Positions 8,188 to 16,297 of a DNA stretch of 36,143 bases are shown here, piece by piece. Source of the stretch: Streptomyces sp. ADI96-02. GTDB lineage: Bacteria; Actinomycetota; Actinomycetes; Streptomycetales; Streptomycetaceae. Every line of letters starts with the position of its first letter. The first letter of the stretch is position 1. The stretch is from the NCBI RefSeq assembly GCF_003846185.1, contig NZ_ML123034.1, forward strand, positions 4,050,864 to 4,087,006, written 5' to 3'. Below the pieces are notes generated by a model that did not search any database, had not been told where the DNA came from, and saw only the letters and a list, made by a program, of their open reading frames with translations. The position numbers were made by a program, and so were the translations under genes.

Positions 8188-9435
8188 GTGAGCGAGAGCA
8201 GTGCGGGGGACGTGGTGGCGGCGACCGCCGCCACGGCGGCCGGCTGGCGTCGGGCGGGCATCGCCGGGGCCGCGATAGGGGTGATCGCCGCGGGTGCGGC
8301 GGCCGGGGTCGCCGTGGAGCGGCTGACGGTGGGCCGCGGCATGCGCAAGAAGGCCCGGCTCGCGCTGGACGCGACCGGACCGTACGGCTCGCTGCGCGGG
8401 ACGCCCGGCCGGGCCGTCGCCGACGACGGGACGGAGCTGTACTACGAGGTCGAGGAGGCGGAACCGGCCGAACCGGCCGGGCGGTCCGACGGCCCGACGG
8501 AGGCGGACACCCGGCGGCGGCGTCTGTTCGGCCGCAAGTCGCCCGCGCCCGTCACCGTCGTGTTCAGCCACGGCTACTGCCTCGGCCAGGACTCCTGGCA
8601 CTTCCAGCGCGCGGCGCTGCGCGGGCTGGTCCGCGCGGTCTACTGGGACCAGCGCAGCCACGGCCGCTCCGGACGCGGCCGGGCCCAGGCGGACGGCGTG
8701 CCGGCCGGCATCGACCAGCTCGGCCGCGACCTGAAGGCGGTCATCGACGCGGCGGCCCCCGAAGGCCCGCTGGTGCTGGTGGGCCACTCGATGGGCGGCA
8801 TGACGATGATGGCGCTGGCCGACCAGTACCCGGCCCTGGTCCGCGATCGAGTGGCCGCCGTCGCGCTGGTCGGCACCTCCGGCGGGAAGCTGGCCGAGGT
8901 CGACTTCGGGCTGCCGGTGGCGGGCGTGAAAGCGGTGCGCCGGGTGCTGCCCGGGGTGCTGAAGGCGCTCGGTTCGCAGGCGGAGCTGGTGGAGAAGGGG
9001 CGGCGGGCGACGGCGGACCTGTTCGCCGGGCTGATCAAGCGGTACTCGTTCGGTTCGCGGGACGTGGACCCGGCCGTCGCCCGGTTCGCGGAGCGGCTGA
9101 TCGAGTCCACCCCGATCGACGTGGTCGCCGAGTTCTACCCGGCCTTCGCCGAGCACGACAAGAGCGGGGCGCTGCCCGCGTTCCGGGACGTGCCCGTGCT
9201 GATCCTGGCCGGGGACAAGGACCTGGTCACGCCCAGCTCGCACAGCGAGGCCATCGCCGACGTACTGCCCGAGGCGGAGCTGGTGATCGTGCCCGACGCC
9301 GGTCACCTGGTGATGCTGGAGCACCCGGAGACGGTCACCGACCGGCTGGCCGACCTGCTCGTACGCAGCGGCGCGGTCCCGGCCGCTAACGTTGGCGAGC
9401 ATGGAAGCACCGCACAGCAGCCCGGCCGCCGATAG
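8188..9435 (+). CDS. Alpha/beta hydrolase with N-terminal membrane-anchor-like segment
   Basis: 415 aa from GTG 8188. Residues about 18-38 (GIAGAAIGVIAAGAAAGVAV) form one hydrophobic helix, so the protein is probably membrane-tethered or secreted. The hydrolase fold follows: VVFSHGYCLGQDSWHF for the oxyanion region, nucleophile Ser in LVGHSMGGMTMMAL, Asp in ILAGDKDLVTP and His in PDAGHLVMLEHPE. All three catalytic residues are present. A long variable insertion holds the cap. The gene sits invariably between alr and tsaE in streptomycetes and mycobacteria as I recall, but the substrate is unknown. It overlaps the tsaE start by 35 bases. Confidence 0.9.
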   Translation: MSESSAGDVVAATAATAAGWRRAGIAGAAIGVIAAGAAAGVAVERLTVGRGMRKKARLALDATGPYGSLRGTPGRAVADDGTELYYEVEEAEPAEPAGRSDGPTEADTRRRRLFGRKSPAPVTVVFSHGYCLGQDSWHFQRAALRGLVRAVYWDQRSHGRSGRGRAQADGVPAGIDQLGRDLKAVIDAAAPEGPLVLVGHSMGGMTMMALADQYPALVRDRVAAVALVGTSGGKLAEVDFGLPVAGVKAVRRVLPGVLKALGSQAELVEKGRRATADLFAGLIKRYSFGSRDVDPAVARFAERLIESTPIDVVAEFYPAFAEHDKSGALPAFRDVPVLILAGDKDLVTPSSHSEAIADVLPEAELVIVPDAGHLVMLEHPETVTDRLADLLVRSGAVPAANVGEHGSTAQQPGRR

Positions 9436-9970
9436 CCCGCACGACAGCCCCGCCGCCGGGGCCGCGCCGGACGCCGTCACCGTACGGATCGCCGTCGACT
9501 CACCCGAACGGATGCAGGAGCTGGGCCGTCGCCTCGCCGGTGTGCTCGCGCCCGGCGACCTGGTCATGCTCACGGGCGAGCTGGGCGCGGGGAAGACGAC
9601 GCTGACCCGGGGCCTCGGCGAGGGCCTGGGCGTGCGCGGCGCGGTCACCTCGCCCACCTTCGTCATCGCCCGCGTCCATCCGCCGCTCTCCGGGGGCCCG
9701 GCCCTGGTCCACGTCGACGCGTACCGCCTGGGCGGCGGGCTCGACGAGATGGAGGACCTGGACCTGGACGTGTCGCTGCCGGATTCGGTGGTGGTCGTGG
9801 AGTGGGGCGACGGGAAGGTCGAGGAGCTGTCGGAGGACCGGCTGCGGGTGCTCATCGACCGCGCGACCGGCGACACGGACGACGACCGGCGCGAGGTGAC
9901 CCTGGTCGGCGTCGGGCCGCGCTGGGCGGGGCTGCGGGAGGACCTGACGGGGTCGGGAGCGGGGCGGTAG
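9401..9970 (+). CDS. tsaE: tRNA t6A biosynthesis ATPase TsaE
   Basis: 189 aa from ATG 9401. A TTG at 9392 is possible in frame but leaves no ribosome site. TsaE is the P-loop partner that resets the TsaB-TsaD complex during t6A37 modification of ANN-decoding tRNAs. The Walker A motif TGELGAGKTTLTRGL is at residues about 58-72. TSPTFVIARVH and LVHVDAYRLGG follow, then the family VVVVEWGDG. The first 25 residues are a low-complexity Ala/Pro/Ser/His lead and the last 40 a polar extension. The start is inside the hydrolase reading frame. TAACGT eight bases before the ATG hints at an extra leaderless promoter. Confidence 0.95.
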   Translation: MEAPHSSPAADSPHDSPAAGAAPDAVTVRIAVDSPERMQELGRRLAGVLAPGDLVMLTGELGAGKTTLTRGLGEGLGVRGAVTSPTFVIARVHPPLSGGPALVHVDAYRLGGGLDEMEDLDLDVSLPDSVVVVEWGDGKVEELSEDRLRVLIDRATGDTDDDRREVTLVGVGPRWAGLREDLTGSGAGR

Positions 9971-10084
9971 GGCGGCCGGACGCTCCACCCGTCGGCGGGA
10001 CCTCCGCCGCCCGGCTTTGCCGACAGGATGTCGGTACATTGTTGCGTGCGGGACGGTGGTCGTGGTCACATGGGATACGAGACC

Positions 10085-10104
10085 TGGTTAGGTCTACCTA
10101 ACCA
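10085..10104. promoter_or_regulatory. 20-bp perfect palindrome upstream of the 76-aa gene (candidate operator)
   Basis: TGGTTAGGT (10085-10093), CT, ACCTAACCA (10096-10104): nine perfect pairs around a 2-base centre, 31 bases before the ATG of the small gene. It is AT-richer than its surroundings and looks like the site of a dimeric repressor. The TTAGG half-sites resemble iron-box halves (DtxR/DmdR type), but the spacing is shorter than the iron-box consensus. A second small hairpin CCGACA / TGTCGG lies at 10020-10034. Confidence 0.5.
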
Positions 10105-10135
10105 CGACCTCCACCGGAGCCCCCAGGAGGCATCC

Positions 10136-10366
10136 ATGCCGACGCCCGAGCGCGCAGCGCGGCCACGGCCGCAGTCGACGCCGTCCGCCCTGTCGATGAA
10201 GGACCTGCTGGCCTCGTGCGCCGCGGCCACCGCGGTCTCCACACCGCCCGACGGAGCATCGCCCCGCGAGCCGGAGGAGACGGACGGACCGGCCGGCGGA
10301 ACGGGCGGGACGGACCGCGCGGCGGCGAGACCGCCCCTGCCGCCGGCCGACCGCCGGGCGGCCTGA
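10136..10366 (+). CDS. Small uncharacterised protein (76 aa)
   Basis: ATG 10136 with AGGAGG five bases upstream, a strong ribosome site that decides this start. The N-terminal half contains a conserved-looking helix SALSMKDLLASCAAATAVST. The second half is low-complexity, rich in Gly, Pro, Glu and Arg, and probably disordered. There is no signal peptide or membrane helix. I recall similar small proteins after tsaE in other streptomycetes, with the SMKDLLASCAAA core, but know no function. The perfect palindrome just upstream suggests its own control rather than simple co-transcription with tsaE. Confidence 0.7.
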   Translation: MPTPERAARPRPQSTPSALSMKDLLASCAAATAVSTPPDGASPREPEETDGPAGGTGGTDRAAARPPLPPADRRAA

Positions 10367-10407
10367 GCCCGCACCCGCCACGGCGGACGACGATCCTGAC
10401 CATGGAG

Positions 10408-10463
10408 CGACGCCCACGGGACGACGCCCGCAGGATGACGCCTCCGGGACGACGCCTACGGGA
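10408..10463. repeat. Four tandem copies of a 14-bp repeat at the end of the YkuD-like gene
   Basis: Units CGACGCCCACGGGA, CGACGCCCGCAGGA, TGACGCCTCCGGGA and CGACGCCTACGGGA follow each other from 10408 to 10463. The last unit contains the stop codon (10456-10458) of the minus-strand gene. Copies differ at 1-4 positions. The unit length is not a multiple of three, so the array is not a coding repeat. Confidence 0.75.
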
Positions 10464-11028
10464 CGACGACGACCTTGGCGCCGACCGTCGCGAACGTCCA
10501 CACCGCGTCGCCGTCGGCCCGCTTCATCCGCACGCCGCCGGTCTTCGACTCAGGGTCCGGAGGCGTCATCGAGCCGTCCTGGGCCGCACTGAAGCCCACC
10601 GAGACGTCGTCCACGTTCGCGAAGCGCACCACGTGCTCGATCAGGACGCCGTCCGAGCCCTTGATGCTCCCCGAGCGCGACGTGACCCGGTAGACGCCGG
10701 GCAGCGGGTTGACGGGGCTCGGCATCACGGTGAAGGTGCGGCTCGCCCTGCCCTTGGCGTCCACCAGCCACACCCGCCGGTCCTTGAGCGCGTACACCAC
10801 GCGCTCGCCGGTGTCCGAGTCGGCCGGGACCGCCAGCGGGTCCTTCGAGGGCTTCGGCTCGGCGGCGGCCGGAGCGGGCGCGGACGCCGAGACGGAGGTC
10901 TTCGGCGCGGCCGAGGAGGACGCCACCGATTCGGGTGCGCTCGCGGACGCCTGGTAGGCCAGGACGCCGACCGCGACGACTGCCGCCACGGTGAGCCCGG
11001 CCACGATTCCCGAGCTTCCCCTTGCCAC
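10456..11028 (-). CDS. Membrane-anchored YkuD-like (L,D-transpeptidase fold) protein without catalytic residues
   Basis: 190 aa from GTG 11028, with GGGGAG upstream. An N-terminal hydrophobic segment (GIVAGLTVAAVVAVGVLAY) acts as signal or anchor, then a Ser/Ala/Pro-rich linker to about residue 60. The C-terminal domain has RVVYALKDRRVWLVDAKG, PLPGVYRVTSRSG and VRMKRADGDAVWTFATVG, which follow the course of a YkuD domain. Where active enzymes carry the His-Gly-Cys signature, this protein has TGG at residues 163-165, and the upstream His position reads VGFSAA. It is therefore probably an inactive, extracytoplasmic wall-associated protein. The match is by eye and distant. It lies on the opposite strand between tsaE and tsaB. 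Confidence 0.7.
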   Translation of the reverse strand: MARGSSGIVAGLTVAAVVAVGVLAYQASASAPESVASSSAAPKTSVSASAPAPAAAEPKPSKDPLAVPADSDTGERVVYALKDRRVWLVDAKGRASRTFTVMPSPVNPLPGVYRVTSRSGSIKGSDGVLIEHVVRFANVDDVSVGFSAAQDGSMTPPDPESKTGGVRMKRADGDAVWTFATVGAKVVVVP

Positions 11029-11181
11029 CGTGAACTCCCCTTTCGGCTGCCGTCTGCCGCATGTCGTACAAGCGTTTACGTCGTACCCGCGGATACCCGG
11101 TGACGGTAGCAGCAGCGAGGGGGCAGACCGGGACGCCGTAGGGACGCCGTGCCGCCGTCGGCGGAGCCGTAGGCTGTTTGC

Positions 11182-11844
11182 GTGCTCTTGCTCGCCATGG
11201 ATACCGCCACGCCCGCCGTCACCGTCGCCCTCCACGACGGCACGTCCGTCATCGCCGAGTCCGGCCAGGTCGACGCCCGCAGGCACGGGGAACTGCTGCT
11301 GCCCGCCGTCGACCGGGTCCTCGCCGAGGCCGGGGTGAAGCCCGACGCGCTCACCGCGGTGGTCGTCGGCACCGGCCCCGGCCCCTACACCGGGCTGCGC
11401 GTCGGCCTGGTCACCGCGGCGACGTTCGGCTCCGCCCTCGGCCTGCCGGTCCACGGCCTGTGCACCCTGGACGGCCTGGCGTACGCCGCCGGGCTCGACG
11501 GCCTCGCCGGACCGTTCGCGGTGGCCACGGACGCCCGCCGCAAGGAGGTCTACTGGGCGCGCTACGCGGACGCCCGCACCCGTGTCGGCGAGCCCTCCGT
11601 GGACCGGCCCGCCGACATCACCGCCGAACTGGCCGGGCTGCCCGTGGCCGGCGCCGGGGCGGAGCTCTACCCGGAGGCGTTCCCGGACGCGCGCGGCCCC
11701 CGGTACGTGGCGGCCGGGGCGCTCGCCGCGCTCGCCGCCGAGCGGCTGGCCGCCGGGCAGGAGCTGCCGGAGCCCCGGCCGCTCTACCTGCGCAGGCCCG
11801 ACGCCCAGGTCCCGAAGAACTACAAGGTGGTCACGCCGAAGTGA
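11182..11844 (+). CDS. tsaB: tRNA t6A biosynthesis protein TsaB
   Basis: 220 aa from GTG 11182. An ASKHA-fold scaffold that dimerises with TsaD in the t6A complex. It begins LLLAMDTATPAVTVALHD, has RHGELLLPAVDRVL and the family signature GTGPGPYTGLRVGLVTA, then ALGLPVHGLCTLDGLA. The C-terminal half is shorter and more variable than in TsaD, and the TsaD metal motif is absent, as expected. TAGGCT at 11170-11175 ends six bases before the start, suggesting a leaderless transcript that opens the tsaB-rimI-tsaD operon. Its stop overlaps the rimI start by four bases. Confidence 0.96.
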   Translation: MLLLAMDTATPAVTVALHDGTSVIAESGQVDARRHGELLLPAVDRVLAEAGVKPDALTAVVVGTGPGPYTGLRVGLVTAATFGSALGLPVHGLCTLDGLAYAAGLDGLAGPFAVATDARRKEVYWARYADARTRVGEPSVDRPADITAELAGLPVAGAGAELYPEAFPDARGPRYVAAGALAALAAERLAAGQELPEPRPLYLRRPDAQVPKNYKVVTPK

Positions 11845-12359
11845 GCACCGCCACCGCCGCCGTGCTGCGCGAGATGCGCTGGTGGGACATCGAACCGGTG
11901 CTGGAGCTGGAGCACGCCCTGTTCCCGGACGACGCCTGGTCGCCCGGCATGTTCTGGTCCGAGCTGGCGCACGCCCGCGGCCCCGGCGCCACCCGCCGCT
12001 ACGTCGTCGCCGAGGACCCGGCCACCGGCCGGATCGTCGGCTACGCGGGGCTCGCCGCCCTCGGCGACCTCGCCGACGTCCAGACGATCGCCGTCAGCCG
12101 CGACCAGTGGGGCGGCGGCCTCGGCTCCGAACTCCTCACCGACCTGCTGAAGCACGCCACCGCCTTCGAGTGCGCCACCGTGCTGCTGGAGGTCCGCGTC
12201 GACAACACCCGGGCGCAGAAGCTGTACGAGCGCTTCGGCTTCGAGCCGATCGGCTTCCGGCGCGGCTACTACCAGCCCGGCAACGTCGACGCCCTGGTGA
12301 TGCGCCTCCACGTACAAGAACCCGGACCCGCGTCCGCCGAAGAAACCGAGACTGACTGA
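11841..12359 (+). CDS. rimI: Ribosomal-protein-S18-alanine N-acetyltransferase-type GNAT
   Basis: 172 aa from GTG 11841, overlapping the tsaB stop (GTGA). The GNAT fold begins [20 protein letters not shown], and [12 protein letters not shown] is typical of RimI. The acetyl-CoA loop is read as [12 protein letters not shown], and [20 protein letters not shown] is the family C-terminal signature. It probably acetylates a protein N-terminus such as S18. Fixed placement between tsaB and tsaD is normal in actinobacteria. The stop overlaps the tsaD ATG (TGATG), implying coupled translation. Confidence 0.93.
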   Translation: MSTATAAVLREMRWWDIEPVLELEHALFPDDAWSPGMFWSELAHARGPGATRRYVVAEDPATGRIVGYAGLAALGDLADVQTIAVSRDQWGGGLGSELLTDLLKHATAFECATVLLEVRVDNTRAQKLYERFGFEPIGFRRGYYQPGNVDALVMRLHVQEPGPASAEETETD

Positions 12360-13516
12360 TGGCTGCCGACGAACCCCTCGTACTGGGCATCGAGACCTCC
12401 TGCGACGAGACCGGCGTCGGGATCGTGCGCGGGACGACGCTGCTCGCGGACGCCGTCGCCTCCAGCGTCGACACCCACGCCCGCTTCGGCGGCGTGGTGC
12501 CGGAGATCGCCTCCCGCGCCCACCTGGAGGCGATGGTCCCCACCATCGAGCGCGCCCTGAAGGAGGCCGGGATCAGCGCCCGGGACCTCGACGGGATCGC
12601 CGTCACCTCCGGCCCCGGCCTGGCCGGAGCGCTGCTGGTCGGCGTCTCGGCGGCGAAGGCGTACGCGTACGCCCTGAACAAGCCGCTGTACGGCGTCAAC
12701 CACCTCGCCTCGCACATCTGCGTCGACCAGCTGGAACACGGGCCGCTGCCCGAGCCGACCATGGCGCTGCTGGTCAGCGGCGGGCACTCCTCGCTGCTGC
12801 TGGCCCCCGACATCACCAGCGACGTCCGGCCGCTGGGCGCGACGATCGACGACGCGGCGGGCGAGGCGTTCGACAAGATCGCCCGGGTGCTCGACCTCGG
12901 CTTCCCCGGCGGACCGGTCATCGACCGGCTGGCCAGGGAGGGCGACCCGCGGGCCATCGCGTTCCCGCGCGGCCTGACCGGCCCGCGCGACGCCCCGTAC
13001 GACTTCTCCTTCTCCGGCCTGAAGACCTCGGTCGCCCGCTGGATCGAGGCGAAGCGCGCCGCGGGCGAGGAGGTGCCGGTACGGGACGTGGCGGCGTCCT
13101 TCCAGGAGGCCGTGGTGGACGTGCTCACCCGCAAGGCCGTACGCGCCTGCAAGGACGAGGGCGTCGACCACCTGATGATCGGCGGCGGGGTGGCGGCCAA
13201 CTCGCGGCTGCGGGCGCTGGCCGAGGAGCGGTGCGAGCGGGCGGGCATCCGGCTGCGGGTGCCGCGCCCCGGGCTGTGCACGGACAACGGGGCGATGGTC
13301 GCGGCGCTCGGCGCGGAGATGGTGGCCCGCAACCGTACGCCCTCCGACCTGGGGCTCTCGGCGGACTCGTCGCTGCCGGTCACCGAGCCGCACGTGCCGG
13401 GCGCACACGGCCGCGACGGCACCCATGGCCACGGCCACGGACACGGACACGGCCACAGTCACAGCCACGACCACGACCACGTGCACGAGATCAGCAAGGA
13501 CAACCTCTACTCATGA
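12359..13516 (+). CDS. tsaD: tRNA N6-adenosine threonylcarbamoyltransferase TsaD with His-rich tail
   Basis: 385 aa from ATG 12359. It transfers the threonylcarbamoyl group to A37 of t[18 protein letters not shown] opens the ASKHA fold. [12 protein letters not shown] and [15 protein letters not shown] follow. The metal-binding H-x3-H is in [11 protein letters not shown], and [15 protein letters not shown] is the C-terminal signature with [15 protein letters not shown]. The catalytic body ends near residue 345. Residues 348-377 hold a run of about 12 His alternating with Gly, Ser and Asp, then EISKDNLYS. Such a tail suggests metal binding or buffering and is not part of the core enzyme. It overlaps rimI upstream and the 89-aa gene downstream (ATGA). 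Confidence 0.96.
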   Translation: MAADEPLVLGIETSCDETGVGIVRGTTLLADAVASSVDTHARFGGVVPEIASRAHLEAMVPTIERALKEAGISARDLDGIAVTSGPGLAGALLVGVSAAKAYAYALNKPLYGVNHLASHICVDQLEHGPLPEPTMALLVSGGHSSLLLAPDITSDVRPLGATIDDAAGEAFDKIARVLDLGFPGGPVIDRLAREGDPRAIAFPRGLTGPRDAPYDFSFSGLKTSVARWIEAKRAAGEEVPVRDVAASFQEAVVDVLTRKAVRACKDEGVDHLMIGGGVAANSRLRALAEERCERAGIRLRVPRPGLCTDNGAMVAALGAEMVARNRTPSDLGLSADSSLPVTEPHVPGAHGRDGTHGHGHGHGHGHSHSHDHDHVHEISKDNLYS

Positions 13517-13782
13517 GCCCGACCACGCTCGTCCTCATGTGGGAGGCCCGCGCCGCCGAGGGCCGCGGCGGCGAACTGCTGGAGTGGGCCCGCGCCCGCG
13601 CCGCCTCACTGGCCCCCGCCCCGGCCCGCCGCGAGCTGCTGCGCGCGCCGCGGGACCGGGTGCTGGTGATGACGTGGTGGCCGGGCGCGGCGTACGGCGA
13701 CGACCTCCCCGAACTCCCCGAGCCCGCGCCCGGCCTGGTCACCCGCCCGGTCCACCGCTGGCGGTTCGAGTCGGTCGGCTGA
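13513..13782 (+). CDS. Small conserved protein downstream of tsaD (89 aa, unknown function)
   Basis: ATG 13513 overlaps the tsaD stop by four bases, strong support for coupled translation. It begins [20 protein letters not shown], then [12 protein letters not shown] and DRVLVMTWW, ending [10 protein letters not shown]. The beta-alpha-beta pattern and Trp/Arg content recall small ferredoxin-like folds such as ABM-domain proteins, but I see no decisive motif. It is cytoplasmic, with no signal or membrane segment. Codon use matches its neighbours. As last gene of the tsaB operon it may have a role tied to that unit; this is inference only. Confidence 0.75.
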   Translation: MSPTTLVLMWEARAAEGRGGELLEWARARAASLAPAPARRELLRAPRDRVLVMTWWPGAAYGDDLPELPEPAPGLVTRPVHRWRFESVG

Positions 13783-13854
13783 GGCCGGGCAGGGGGACGG
13801 GCACGCGTACGGGCCGCGTACGGGCACGCTCCGGGCCACGGGGGCCGGGCCGGG

Positions 13855-15270
13855 TCAGCCGCCGCCCGACAGCGTCTTCTGGAGCCAGTCGAAGACGACT
13901 TCGTTGTGCAACTGCGGGGCCATCGGCGAGCAGTGCAGCTGCGCGCCCTGCGCGGCGGTCAGCTTGACGTAGTCCTTGGGCGAGGTGAGCTTGTCGTACA
14001 GCCGGCGCGACTGGCCCGGGTAGAACTGCTCGTCCTCGTAGTCCAGGACCAGGGTCGGGGCCTTGATGCGGGGGATGACGGAGTTGATCGACATCGCCCG
14101 GATGCGCGCGGCGGGCGTGTAGAAGTCCGTGAACAGCTTGCCCTTGCGGGCTTCGAGCATCGCCGGGATGGAGAAGGGCTCGAACCGCTTCTTCAGCAGG
14201 GCGACGACCGCCGGAGACAGTTCGGGGACGACCTCCTTGTTCCAGATCCGGTTCGTCTCCGCCTTGTCGGGCGTGAGGATCTGCCGGATCTCCGGCGGGA
14301 AGCCGAGCCACGGTTCGACGCAGCCGGGCATGGCCACCAGCGCGCTGATCCGGTCCTCGAAGGCCGCCGCCCGGGGGGCGAGCGCGCCTCCCATGCTCAG
14401 CCCGGTCAGGGCGATCTTGCCGCTGTCCACGTCGCTGCGCGCGGTCAGCCAGTCGAGGAGCGGGCCGACGACCTTCTCCCAGGTGTGGGTGAACACCACC
14501 TGGTCGACGAAGAGGAGCTGCCCCTGCCCGGGGCCGTCGTAGACGAGCGCGTTCCAGCCGCGAGCGAGCGCGGCCGGGACGCCGTACGTCCACATGTCGA
14601 CGTTCTGGCCGTCGCTTCCGTTGGTCAGGATGACCGTGGGCCGGGGCTTGCTCGACTCGTCGGGGCGGAAGAACCACACCGGCAACGGCGTCTTCCCGTA
14701 CGGGACGGTGGTGCGGACCGGGGGCGGGTCGCACAGGCCGCAGAAGGCGTCCCAGGCTTTCCGCCCGGCCTTGTACAGCTGCTCCTCGGCGCCGGGATCG
14801 TCCGAACCGAGGACGAAGAACAGCGCCTGGCCGTAGTACTGGGCGGCGCGCAGGGCCCGGAACCGCTTGGTCTGCTGGTCGGCCGGTGCGCCGGGCGGCG
14901 CTTTCAGCAGCTGGTCGCCGAGGGCCCGGAAGGTCTTCACGTACGTCTGCGCGGAGAGGCCGGCCTTGTTGATCGTGTTCACGGCGGTCAGGACCTCGCC
15001 GACCTCGGCGCTGCCGACCCCGGAGCCGCCGAGCGCCGTGAGGCCGTTGAAGTTGTACCCGGGGTCCTTGAACAGCGTCATCGCGCCCGGGGTGGGGTTG
15101 CGGGCGGCGCGGGGCGAGGCGGAGGCGGAGCCGCTGCCGCTCGGGGCGGGGGCGGGGGGAGCGCTCGCGGGAGCGCAGCCTGCTGCGAGCGCGGCTCCCG
15201 CGCCGGCTCCGGCGACGAGCAGGGCGCGACGGGTGGGGGCGGAGGCGCGTTCACGGGATACGTACATCAT
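13855..15270 (-). CDS. Exported lipoprotein esterase (alpha/beta hydrolase, Tat-type signal)
   Basis: 471 aa; ATG 15270 or the next ATG at 15267. The N-terminus has twin arginines (PTRRALLVAGAG) and a lipobox LAAGC (Cys near residue 32), so it is probably a Tat-exported lipoprotein. A Pro/Ser/Ala linker follows. The hydrolase domain is large and FrsA-like: PTVILTNGSDGQNVD for the oxyanion side, nucleophile in GKIALTGLSMGGALAPRAA, Asp in LVLDYEDEQFYPG and His in GAQLHCSPMAP. The substrate is unknown. It is convergent with the tsaD-operon small gene; the tetR gene lies upstream on the same strand. Confidence 0.88.
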   Translation of the reverse strand: MMYVSRERASAPTRRALLVAGAGAGAALAAGCAPASAPPAPAPSGSGSASASPRAARNPTPGAMTLFKDPGYNFNGLTALGGSGVGSAEVGEVLTAVNTINKAGLSAQTYVKTFRALGDQLLKAPPGAPADQQTKRFRALRAAQYYGQALFFVLGSDDPGAEEQLYKAGRKAWDAFCGLCDPPPVRTTVPYGKTPLPVWFFRPDESSKPRPTVILTNGSDGQNVDMWTYGVPAALARGWNALVYDGPGQGQLLFVDQVVFTHTWEKVVGPLLDWLTARSDVDSGKIALTGLSMGGALAPRAAAFEDRISALVAMPGCVEPWLGFPPEIRQILTPDKAETNRIWNKEVVPELSPAVVALLKKRFEPFSIPAMLEARKGKLFTDFYTPAARIRAMSINSVIPRIKAPTLVLDYEDEQFYPGQSRRLYDKLTSPKDYVKLTAAQGAQLHCSPMAPQLHNEVVFDWLQKTLSGGG

Positions 15271-15332
15271 ATCAGCGGAACGTAGCCCCGCCCCGGGAGG
15301 TCGGCATCTCGCCGTGCGTCCGAACGGCCCAT

Positions 15333-15417
15333 CCGTGCGCCGGGCCGCCGGGCCCCGGTCGCCGGGCCGCCGGGCCGGGCCGCCGGGCCGGGCCGCCGGG
15401 CCCCGGGCCGTCCGCCG
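15333..15417. repeat. GC-only short repeats downstream of tetR
   Basis: GGGCCGCC and GGGCCGG units alternate several times between the tetR stop codon (15418-15420) and the esterase start, for example GCCGGGCCGGGCCGCCGGGC. Both strands can fold into many GC hairpins. It could terminate tetR transcripts, which run into it, but no T-tract is present. No gene is seen in 15271-15417. Confidence 0.5.
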
Positions 15418-16131
15418 TCAGGGCGCCGGAGCGTCGGCCGCCCGGGTGAGCAGGCCCGCCACGACCGCGTCGATCTCCTCGGCGACCTCGTAGTCGGCCG
15501 CGTACGCGCGCCAGCGGTCCTTCACCGCGGTCAGCCGGGGCAGTTCCGCCGCGTCCTTCGGGGTGAGCGTCTCGGGGAAGGACTGCCGCCGTGCCGGGCT
15601 GTGCGCCCGGCGGGCCGCCGCCCTGCGGAGGACCAGGTCGCCGTAGACGTAACTCCAGATCGTCCGGTACGCGCGCACCGAGCGCGCCGGGGTGAGGCCG
15701 CAGGCCAGGGCGCAGTCGACGATCTCCTCGACCATCCACAGGGCGTTGCGGTCGGTCGGTTCGCCGAGCGCCAGGATGTCCAGCACCCACGGTATGCGGC
15801 CGATGACGTCGTGCAGGTGCACCGCGACCGCCACCATCCGCTCGCGCGGGTCCTCGGGCAGCTCCGGGCGCGGGAAGTCCGCCGCGGTGCCGGCCAGGGT
15901 GAGCATCAGCAGCTCGTCCTTGTCCTGGACGTAGTGGTAGAGCGCCATCGGCGTGCTGCCCAGCTCCTTCGCCACCCGCCGCATGCTCAGGGCGTCGACG
16001 CCCTCCTCCTCGACGATGCGGCGCGCGGTGGCCACCATCCTGTCCGGGTCCAGCCTGCGGGGCCGCCCCACCGGCCGTCCGGACGTCGTCCGCCGCCCGT
16101 CCTCCGCCGTCTTCTTCTCGCTGCCTGGCAT
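15418..16131 (-). CDS. TetR-family repressor, probably of the adjacent efflux gene
   Basis: 237 aa from ATG 16131. The N-terminal HTH at about residues 28-75 reads DPDRMVATARRIVEEEG, then LSMRRVAKELGSTPMALYHY with the recognition helix ending YVQDKDEL. The C-terminal all-helical ligand domain resembles the TetR_C type (WVLDILALGEPTDRNALWM). It is divergent from a DHA2 MFS transporter. An AT-rich stretch with the palindrome ATACATGTAT lies between the two starts. The usual arrangement is ligand-relieved repression of the pump. The ligand is unknown. Confidence 0.9.
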   Translation of the reverse strand: MPGSEKKTAEDGRRTTSGRPVGRPRRLDPDRMVATARRIVEEEGVDALSMRRVAKELGSTPMALYHYVQDKDELLMLTLAGTAADFPRPELPEDPRERMVAVAVHLHDVIGRIPWVLDILALGEPTDRNALWMVEEIVDCALACGLTPARSVRAYRTIWSYVYGDLVLRRAAARRAHSPARRQSFPETLTPKDAAELPRLTAVKDRWRAYAADYEVAEEIDAVVAGLLTRAADAPAP

Positions 16132-16196
16132 CCGGGCATTCTCTCCCTCCGGCTCGCCCGCGCCGTCGCGCGGGGGTGGTTCTCCGGCCTCCCGCG

Positions 16197-16228
16197 TTTA
16201 TTTTCTATACATGTATGGTAATTCTCGT
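16197..16228. promoter_or_regulatory. Candidate TetR operator and divergent promoters
   Basis: An AT-rich island in otherwise GC-rich DNA contains the perfect 10-bp palindrome ATACATGTAT at 16207-16216. Overlapping TATA-like hexamers on both strands (TATGGT on plus, TATAGA on minus) could be -10 elements. Position between tetR (starts 16131) and the MFS gene (starts 16298) fits autoregulated divergent control. Confidence 0.6.
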
Positions 16229-16297
16229 TCGAGGGCCGGCGGGAACGGGAGCCGGCGGACGTCGGCGGGAGCCGGCGAGGGGGGAAGGGGGGCTGCC

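Noticed and set aside
6658..9876. Minus-strand frame of over 1000 codons opposite alr-tsaE
   Set aside because: Complement shadow typical of very GC-rich DNA; both sides have proven families on the plus strand.
10085..10104. Iron box (DmdR1/IdeR operator)
   Set aside because: Half-sites look alike, but the centre is 2 bases instead of the longer iron-box spacing; kept only as an unassigned operator.
11029..11454. N-terminal extension of the YkuD-like gene
   Set aside because: The extra residues overlap the tsaB gene on the opposite strand and lack a signal peptide; GTG 11028 has a ribosome site.
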